A stretch of DNA of 64,000 nt from NCBI RefSeq assembly GCF_014302995.1, contig NZ_CP060295.1, forward strand, positions 1,860,001 to 1,924,000, read 5' to 3'. Shown here piece after piece: positions 57,375 through 64,000 of the stretch (the stretch's first letter is position 1; each line of letters starts with the position of its first letter). Under the pieces are notes generated by a model. That model had not been told where the DNA came from and made no database searches. It saw only the letters and a list, made by a program, of their open reading frames with translations. A program made the position numbers and the translations under genes. Source of the stretch: Variovorax sp. PAMC26660. Lineage in GTDB: Bacteria > Pseudomonadota > Gammaproteobacteria > Burkholderiales > Burkholderiaceae_C.

Positions 57375-57710
57375 TTAAGCGCCTTCCCCGACGAGGTTGA
57401 GCTCTTGACCCGGCTTCAGCGTCACATAGGCCTTGCGAACGTTGTCGCGGCGGCCGATGGACTTGCCAAAGCGCTTGGTCTTGCCCTTGGTGTTGAGCAC
57501 CGACACGCCCTGGACTTCGACCTTGAACATCAGTTCAACAGCGGCCTTGATCTCGGGCTTGGTGGCGTCTTGCAGCACCTTGAAAGTGACAGCGTTCGAC
57601 TTCTCGCCGACCATCGTTGCCTTTTCGGACACGATCGGGGCGACCAGCACCGCCATCAGGCGGCCTTCTTCGAACGTACGTTCAGCGGCGGTAGGGTTCA
57701 CGCGGCTCAT
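57375..57710 (-). CDS. rplW: 50S ribosomal protein L23
   Basis: A 111-residue L23. It has the core [22 protein letters not shown] and the [16 protein letters not shown] loop that forms the SRP and trigger factor site. ATG 57710 overlaps the rplD stop as ATGA; an internal ATG at residue 19 would give a length nearer that of E. coli. Confidence 0.95.
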
Positions 57711-58327
57711 GCGAACATCTCCTTGAGCTTGTCGACGGCACCCTTGGTGACCAGCACCTTCTTGTAGTGAACCAGCGACACCGGATCGGCGTAACGGGGT
57801 TCGACCACGAGGATGTTGACCAGATTGCGCGAGGCAAGGTACAGGTTTTCGTCGACTTCTTCGGCGATCACGAGCACGGACTCGAGATTCATTGCCTTGA
57901 AACGGGCTGCCAGCGGCTTCGTCTTGGGCGAATCCACAGTCAGCGAATCCACCACGGCCAGACGGCCTTCGCGAGCGAGCTGCGAGAAGATGGCGGCCAT
58001 GCCGGCGCGGTACATCTTCTTGTTGATCTTCTGCGAGAAGTTTTCGTCAGGCATGTTCGGGAAAATCCGGCCACCCCCGCGCCACAGCGGCGAAGACGTC
58101 ATACCGGCACGGGCGCGGCCCGTTCCCTTTTGCTTGAAAGGCTTCTTGGTCGAGTGCTTGACCTGTTCGCGGTCCTTCTGGGCGCGCGTGCCTTGGCGGG
58201 CGTTGGCCTGGAATGCAACGACGATCTGGTGAACCAGGTCTTCGTTGTAGTCACGGCCGAACACGGTCTCGGGGGCGTCGTACTTCGACGCGGCCTGGCC
58301 TTGTTCGTTCAGGAGTTCGAGTTGCAT
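57707..58327 (-). CDS. rplD: 50S ribosomal protein L4
   Basis: A 206-residue L4 with the conserved loop [20 protein letters not shown] that reaches the exit tunnel. In E. coli, L4 represses the S10 operon by binding a leader upstream of rpsJ; here that control, if kept, would have to act upstream of rplC. Overlaps rplC by one base. Confidence 0.98.
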
Positions 58328-59007
58328 TACTTCGCTCCTTCAGCCGCTTGCGGCTTGGCCTTGATGGCGGGACGCACGGTGACAAAGCCACCCTTCGAAC
58401 CCGGGATCGCGCCCTTGATGAGCAGCAGTTGACGCGCTTCGTCGATGCGGAACACATCGAGGTTTTGCGTGGTCTTGGTCACATCGCCGAGGTGACCCGT
58501 CATGCGCTTGCCGGGGAACACGCGACCGGGGTCTTGTGCCATGCCGATCGAGCCGGGAACGTTGTGCGAACGGCTGTTACCGTGCGACGCGCGTTGCGAC
58601 TTCATGTTGTGGCGCTTGATCGTGCCTGCGAAGCCCTTGCCGATGGAGGTGCCTTGCACGTCCACCTTCTGGCCCACGGAAAACACGCTGCTGGCCGTGA
58701 TCACGCCGCCAGCCTTGTGCTGACCTGCTGTATCTGCGGTAACGCGGAATTCCTGGATGATTTCGCCAGCTTCGACACCTGCCTTGGCAAGGTGGCCAGC
58801 TTCGGGCTTGGTCACGCGCGATGCTTTGCGCGAACCGAACGTCACCTGCAGGGCGACGTAGCCATCGGTCTCTTGGGACTTGATCTGGGTCACACGGTTG
58901 TTGGACACATCCACCACCGTGACAGGAACTGCGTCCCCGTCATCGGTGAAGAGACGCATCATCCCCACCTTGCGGCCCAGCAACCCGAGGGAGTTGCTCA
59001 GACTCAT
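58327..59007 (-). CDS. rplC: 50S ribosomal protein L3
   Basis: A 226-residue L3. The conserved start [14 protein letters not shown] and the loop [18 protein letters not shown] are present. ATG 59007 matches the family N-terminus; a longer frame to 59184 is shadow. It is the first gene of the ribosomal transcript here since rpsJ is separated from it by two other genes and has its own terminator. Confidence 0.97.
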
Positions 59008-59106
59008 ATGTTTTCTCCAAAAATGGAAATCCTCTTTCGCCACTGCCACTTCAATTGGCGACAGCGTTTGCACGGTTTCCCGCGCTACGTAAGAAGGTTG
59101 ATAAAT

Positions 59107-59148
59107 CTCTGCCCGAACAACACCCATGCGGACGCAACAAGGGCAGAG
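59107..59148 (-). other. Leader hairpin at the predicted 5' end of the rplC transcript
   Basis: A perfect 8-base inverted repeat (CTCTGCCC/GGGCAGAG) encloses 26 bases and begins at the expected transcription start of the promoter at 59155-59184. It would be the first structure in a leader of about 140 bases. Confidence 0.55.
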
Positions 59149-59154
59149 CCAAAG

Positions 59155-59184
59155 ATTATAGCCCGCTATACGGGCAGGGTGCAA
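59155..59184 (-). promoter_or_regulatory. Predicted sigma70 promoter of the rplC-rpsQ operon
   Basis: On the minus strand TTGCAC (59179-59184) and a perfect TATAAT (59155-59160) are separated by 18 bases. The spacer holds the dyad GCCCG-N5-CGGGC (59161-59175). Start of transcription would be near 59148, about 140 bases before the rplC ATG. It supports separate transcription of the ribosomal genes after the split. Confidence 0.75.
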
Positions 59185-59231
59185 GGGGCCTGTTCGGGCC
59201 GCATTCCAGGGGCTTCCAGCCCCGGTTTTGC

Positions 59232-59768
59232 CTATTTGGCAGGCATCGAGATGATGCTGTCCCCGTCCGGCGTCGACTTGAGGTCCCCGCTCGCCTTCAA
59301 GGCGGGCCTCACAGCGCCGGTCTGGATGGGAATTGAAATGGCGCTTGTAGCGTCACCCTGCTGAATGAATACATTCAGGTAAGCAAGGCCTTCGCCCTGG
59401 CTCACCACAGAGACGGTCGCACTTGTACGTTTGCCCGCTGGCAGCGCCAGCGTGCTGGCACCCGAAAGCGTGAGGCCGGCGTCGGCGGCAAGACGAACCG
59501 TCGCGCCGTCCGGGTTGCTCACGCCGTCGAACTGCAGCACGACGGCCGTCGCCTTGCCCGCCTGCGGTGTGCCTTCGAGCTGGTACCGCAATGTGACACC
59601 GGAATCATTGGGCTTGCGGGCCGCAACCGTCATAGGCGCCGTGCGATGTGCCGCCACGGAAGGCTTGGCGTTGCGCGGGGCTGGCACGCCGTCGGCCAGG
59701 GCTGGCACGCCGAACACCCCCAGGGATATGCACGCCGCAGCAAGTATTGAGTTTGAGCGAATGGTCAT
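59232..59768 (-). CDS. Unknown exported protein (partner of the zincin lipoprotein)
   Basis: A 178-residue exported protein. A signal peptide (cleaved near ALA|DGV) leads to a region of beta strands ([46 protein letters not shown]) that could be an Ig-like sandwich. No family recognised. It lies 11 bp after the zincin gene on the same strand, so they are probably one transcript, placed between rpsJ and rplC. Confidence 0.75.
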   Translation of the reverse strand: MTIRSNSILAAACISLGVFGVPALADGVPAPRNAKPSVAAHRTAPMTVAARKPNDSGVTLRYQLEGTPQAGKATAVVLQFDGVSNPDGATVRLAADAGLTLSGASTLALPAGKRTSATVSVVSQGEGLAYLNVFIQQGDATSAISIPIQTGAVRPALKASGDLKSTPDGDSIISMPAK

Positions 59769-59779
59769 GGCACCCTTTC

Positions 59780-61366
59780 CTATTGAATGGTGACGTTGAA
59801 ACATGTCTTGGCTCCCGAGTTGGCTGAGTCCGCAACCGCCAGAACGTAATCACCGACCCCGAGGCTGACCTTGCTGCTCGATCGGGGGATCAATCCACCA
59901 CGGTAGATGTCGAATTGAGGGAGGGCACCGCCCGGACCGCCGTCGACAGCGAACTGGTAATCACGATTCGCCGGCGCCGTGAACCGAAGGTACGCAAAGC
60001 TTCCCAGCTTGTTGTTACTGCCCGCCACATTCGAAACGCAGGCCGTCGTCACCACCGGCACGGTCATCGCCGCCCCATACATTGGCAGCACGCCCGGGAC
60101 TGCTGGCAGCCCCCCGGCATTCCCCTCCTGGTCACCATAAGAATCGTTGGCCGCGGCATTGATGCCCTGAGCCGTCAACAAGCCAGCCAGCGCAGACCTG
60201 CTGTCCGGCGCCACGACGCCGAATGCCGCAGCAAACGGGTGGATCGACGTGACGGCAGCCCCGCTGCGGAAGGGCAAGCTGGTCATGACGCTGTGGATCG
60301 GCCCGAAGCCAACCTGTTGATTGAGGTTCCAGAAAATCGACTGGATCGAGGTTTCCCGGTACCAACCCGGATTGGTCGAGGGTCCGGCCGTGAGGTCCAG
60401 GCTTCCTCCCCCGGCTTGCTTGGCCCCCTTTGAATCCACGTAGTTGCGCCGATTGAGTGCGATGCCCGACCAAGCATTGCCCCAACCCTCGGAAAACGCC
60501 AGGCGCCGGTCAACGCGATCGTCCCCCGAGTGATCACCACCAGGCGAATCATCGCGACTGAAGGAGGACTGGTAGTAGTGCCCCCATTCGTGCGCAATCA
60601 CCGGCGCGTCGAATTCATCGGTGTCGACGTCTTCCTTGCCCAACACGTAGATCTCGCGCCCGGTGCTTCGGTTGATGAAGAAAGTGGTGCCGATCTGGCC
60701 TGCCGCCACACTGCCGCTCGCCGGCGCATTGCTGGGACTCCAGAACACGCGCAGCACCGGAAACGCCGAAGCCGGCGCAACCGACAGCACCTTCTGCATG
60801 GCGGTGTAGACCGTATCGAGAATGGCGAAAGGTGCCGCCACACGCTGTCCGGCGTACCTGGAGCCATCCCAGCCGGTACTGGCACGAAGATCGTGCGTCG
60901 ATGCGACCGCGCCCGACGAAAACGCGGACGATTGCATGGAATACAGGCCGTTCGCCTGGGTGTTGTCGCGCACGCTGACATCCCAGCTCGCCCCGGGGGC
61001 CGCGCGGGTCAGTTGAGCCCTCACGCGCACAAAGACGGTCGTGTTCGCCGGGACGGTCAGCGCGTATGCGCCGCTGTCGTCCGTGGTTGCCACCGCCAGT
61101 TGAGCGGAAGAGGTGGCATCGACCGCCTCCACCGTGGCGCCACGCACCGGCTTGATCGAGGTGCTGGCGTAGACAAGGCTTCCGTTCGGATTCGGAACGG
61201 ATTCGTAAGTGGCCGTGCCACTCAGGGTCACGGGAACTCCCGCCACGGGCGGAAGAATGGGAAAGCCGCCACCGCCTCCTCCTCCACCCCCACCACCGCA
61301 GCCGGCAATCAGTGCCGCCGCAAGGCACGCTGCCGCACCGAATGCAAAAGCGAACTTGTTTCTCAT
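59780..61366 (-). CDS. Zincin-like metalloprotease lipoprotein
   Basis: A 528-residue predicted lipoprotein. The lipobox LIAGC places the lipid on Cys23, followed by an 11-residue Gly run. Then come a carboxypeptidase-regulatory-like beta domain (about 45-118), a central domain with the zinc motif HEWGH (259-263) and a possible third ligand Glu293 (FSEGWGN), and a C-terminal beta domain similar to bacterial pre-peptidase (PPC) domains (about 450-528). The HExxH motif supports a metalloprotease, but the family is not identified. It sits between rpsJ and rplC, an unusual place. Confidence 0.8.
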   Translation of the reverse strand: MRNKFAFAFGAAACLAAALIAGCGGGGGGGGGGGFPILPPVAGVPVTLSGTATYESVPNPNGSLVYASTSIKPVRGATVEAVDATSSAQLAVATTDDSGAYALTVPANTTVFVRVRAQLTRAAPGASWDVSVRDNTQANGLYSMQSSAFSSGAVASTHDLRASTGWDGSRYAGQRVAAPFAILDTVYTAMQKVLSVAPASAFPVLRVFWSPSNAPASGSVAAGQIGTTFFINRSTGREIYVLGKEDVDTDEFDAPVIAHEWGHYYQSSFSRDDSPGGDHSGDDRVDRRLAFSEGWGNAWSGIALNRRNYVDSKGAKQAGGGSLDLTAGPSTNPGWYRETSIQSIFWNLNQQVGFGPIHSVMTSLPFRSGAAVTSIHPFAAAFGVVAPDSRSALAGLLTAQGINAAANDSYGDQEGNAGGLPAVPGVLPMYGAAMTVPVVTTACVSNVAGSNNKLGSFAYLRFTAPANRDYQFAVDGGPGGALPQFDIYRGGLIPRSSSKVSLGVGDYVLAVADSANSGAKTCFNVTIQ

Positions 61367-61442
61367 AGTCTGTGCTGCCCTCTTTTCAGCCCCGGCCAAC
61401 ATGCTTAAAAAAGCCGGTGCGCGAGGATGCCACAGCCACCCC

Positions 61443-61479
61443 AAAAAGCACAAAACCCGCCTGCATTTCTGCAGACGGG
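61443..61479 (-). terminator. Intrinsic terminator after rpsJ
   Basis: On the minus strand a 10-base stem (CCCGTCTGCA paired with TGCAGGCGGG, one G-U) with a GAAA loop is followed by TTTTGTGCTTTTT. It ends the fusA-tuf-rpsJ transcript 31 bases after the rpsJ stop. Confidence 0.88.
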
Positions 61480-61509
61480 CTCTGTGTCAGAACGCGATGC
61501 GAAGCTGAA

Positions 61510-61824
61510 TTACTGCAGCTTGATCTCGACGTCCACACCGGCCGGCAGGTCGAGCTTCATCAGCGCGTCCACGGTCTTGTCGGTGGGGTCGACGATGTCC
61601 ATCAGGCGCTGGTGCGTGCGGATCTCGAGCTGGTCGCGCGACGTCTTGTTGACGTGCGGCGAACGCAGGATGTCGAAACGCTTCATGCGGGTCGGCAGGG
61701 GCACGGGGCCCTTGACGATCGCGCCGGTGCGCTTGGCGGTGTCAACGATTTCGGCTGCCGATTGGTCGATCAGCTTGTAGTCGAACGCCTTCAGGCGGAT
61801 GCGGATTTTTTGCTTGGTTGCCAT
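61510..61824 (-). CDS. rpsJ: 30S ribosomal protein S10
   Basis: A 104-residue S10 with the conserved [22 protein letters not shown] start and [18 protein letters not shown] core. It also takes part in transcription antitermination as NusE. It lies 21 bp after tuf and is the last gene before a strong terminator. Confidence 0.98.
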   Translation of the reverse strand: MATKQKIRIRLKAFDYKLIDQSAAEIVDTAKRTGAIVKGPVPLPTRMKRFDILRSPHVNKTSRDQLEIRTHQRLMDIVDPTDKTVDALMKLDLPAGVDVEIKLQ

Positions 61825-61845
61825 GATGATTCCTTTGCGTCCGGC

Positions 61846-63039
<1,194 letters not shown>

Positions 63040-63157
63040 TTTTCAATCCTTGAAAGAGCACTGCCCGTGATGGGTTTAATGTCTGCACCGCATTGCTGAT
63101 TCCTTCGCCACGGGCAGCGAGGGGCACACGGTCGCAGACAGATTCGTTAATCAGTTG

Positions 63158-63197
63158 GGGACAGAGCAGATTTGCTGCGCAAATCCTGGTCTGTCCC
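63158..63197 (-). repeat. REP-like imperfect palindrome between fusA and tuf
   Basis: GGGACAGA and TCTGTCCC at the ends and ATTTGC/GCAAAT nearer the centre form a two-part hairpin, 10 bases after the fusA stop. No T run follows. It resembles REP-type elements that often begin or end with TCTGTCCC in proteobacteria, which is my inference. A separate CTGCCCGTG/CACGGGCAG pair (63061-63069 and 63109-63117) lies nearer tuf. Confidence 0.5.
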
Positions 63198-63207
63198 GCA
63201 AACAGAT

Positions 63208-64000
63208 TTACTTTGCGCGAGCAGCCACGATGGCTTCAGCAACGTTGCGCGGAGCTTCAGCGTAGTGCTTGAACTCCATCGTGTACGTGGCGCGGCCTTG
63301 CGACATCGAACGCAGCGTGGTCGAGTAGCCGAACATTTCCGACAGCGGCACTTCGGCCTTGATGGCCTTGCCGCCACCGATCATGTCTTCCATGCCCTGC
63401 ACCATGCCGCGGCGTGAGGACAGGTCACCCATCACGTTGCCGGCGTAGTCTTCAGGCGTTTCGACTTCCACGGCCATCATCGGCTCCAGGATCACGGGGC
63501 TGGCCTTGCGGGCGCCTTCCTTGAAACCGAAGATCGCGGCCATCTTGAACGCCATTTCGTTCGAGTCCACGTCGTGGTACGAGCCGAAATGCAGCGTGAC
63601 CTTGACGTCGACGACGGGGTAACCCGCCAGCACGCCCTGGGTCAGCGCTTCAACAACGCCCTTTTCCACTGCGGGGATGTATTCGCGAGGAACCACACCG
63701 CCCTTGATGGCGTCGACGAATTCGAAGCCCTTGCCAGCTTCTTGCGGCTCGAGCTTCAGGATGACGTGACCGTACTGGCCCTTGCCGCCCGACTGGCGAA
63801 CGAACTTGCCTTCGGCATCTTCGACGGTCTTGCGGATCGTTTCGCGGTAGGCCACTTGCGGCTTGCCCACGTTGGCTTCCACGCCGAACTCGCGCTTCAT
63901 GCGGTCCACGATGATTTCGAGGTGAAGCTCGCCCATGCCGGCGATGATGGTCTGGCCCGATTCTTCGTCGGTCTTGACGCGGAACGACGGGTCTTCCTGT
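63208..64000 (-). CDS. fusA: Elongation factor G, C-terminal part
   Basis: The gene runs off the right edge; about 263 C-terminal codons are visible. They include part of domain III ([16 protein letters not shown]), domain IV ([23 protein letters not shown]) and domain V ([27 protein letters not shown]). It drives translocation on the ribosome and is the gene before tuf in the str operon. Confidence 0.98.
   Translation of the reverse strand, partial: QEDPSFRVKTDEESGQTIIAGMGELHLEIIVDRMKREFGVEANVGKPQVAYRETIRKTVEDAEGKFVRQSGGKGQYGHVILKLEPQEAGKGFEFVDAIKGGVVPREYIPAVEKGVVEALTQGVLAGYPVVDVKVTLHFGSYHDVDSNEMAFKMAAIFGFKEGARKASPVILEPMMAVEVETPEDYAGNVMGDLSSRRGMVQGMEDMIGGGKAIKAEVPLSEMFGYSTTLRSMSQGRATYTMEFKHYAEAPRNVAEAIVAARAK

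Overview
The window is high-GC DNA from a betaproteobacterium, most likely Comamonadaceae and Variovorax-like. This rests on the family-level look of the ribosomal, EF-Tu and ATP synthase proteins, the ligase-associated DNA repair set, the dat-ybeD-lipB-lipA block and the cytochrome c'/b561 pair. It is a chromosomal core region. I see no tRNA, rRNA, CRISPR array, prophage or transposase gene, and no gene-free stretch longer than about 300 bases.

Layout. 1-0.7 kb: two TPM-domain proteins. 0.85-7.7 kb: ligase-associated DNA damage cluster (MBL exonuclease, ATP-dependent ligase and DEXH helicase in one ATGA-coupled operon, plus pdeM), with trxC lying in the opposite direction between pdeM and the helicase. 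7.7-9.1 kb: DUF3617 protein and PAP2 phosphatase. 9.1-15.3 kb: sugar ABC transporter (binding protein, permease, ATPase) with a ROK regulator and a Gfo/Idh/MocA dehydrogenase. 15.3-23.2 kb: complete atp operon (I-B-E-F-H-A-G-D-C) carrying an extra cysteine-rich lipoprotein gene between atpG and atpD. 23.3-26.2 kb: dat, ybeD, lipB, lipA. 26.3-33.5 kb: two-module glycosyltransferase-like protein, YidB, GlsB-type membrane protein, acyl-CoA synthetase, SLC13-type permease, AraC regulator, EamA exporter and a small protein. 33.5-40.4 kb: NHL-repeat lipoprotein and a four-gene chaperone-usher pilus operon. 40.4-46.3 kb: MDR oxidoreductase, a Cpx-like set (Spy/CpxP-type protein, DUF4260, membrane protein, response regulator, histidine kinase), an exported repeat protein and a YoaK protein. 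46.4-50.8 kb: PTS operon (EIIA, HPr, an unknown exported protein, EI) preceded by two small envelope genes. 50.9-53.9 kb: TlpA-type thioredoxin, cytochrome c', cytochrome b561, GNAT enzyme, peroxiredoxin. 53.9-64 kb: S10 ribosomal genes, a two-gene exported cassette, rpsJ, tuf and the end of fusA.

The most unusual points are these. (1) A five-copy inverted-repeat element has a G-quadruplex motif in its promoter-proximal arm. Two copies lie in frame inside coding sequence, forming the N-terminus of the helicase and the C-terminus of the exonuclease. (2) The S10 operon is split: rpsJ is followed by a strong terminator, a zincin-like lipoprotein gene and an exported partner gene, and rplC then has its own near-consensus promoter. 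(3) Exported proteins of unknown role are embedded in the atp operon and between ptsH and ptsI. (4) A 41-bp element with 10-bp-spaced CGAAAC half-sites precedes both the two-component operon and a nearby exported-protein gene, which suggests a small envelope-stress regulon.

Functions below are inferred from sequence motifs and family knowledge. No database search was run.
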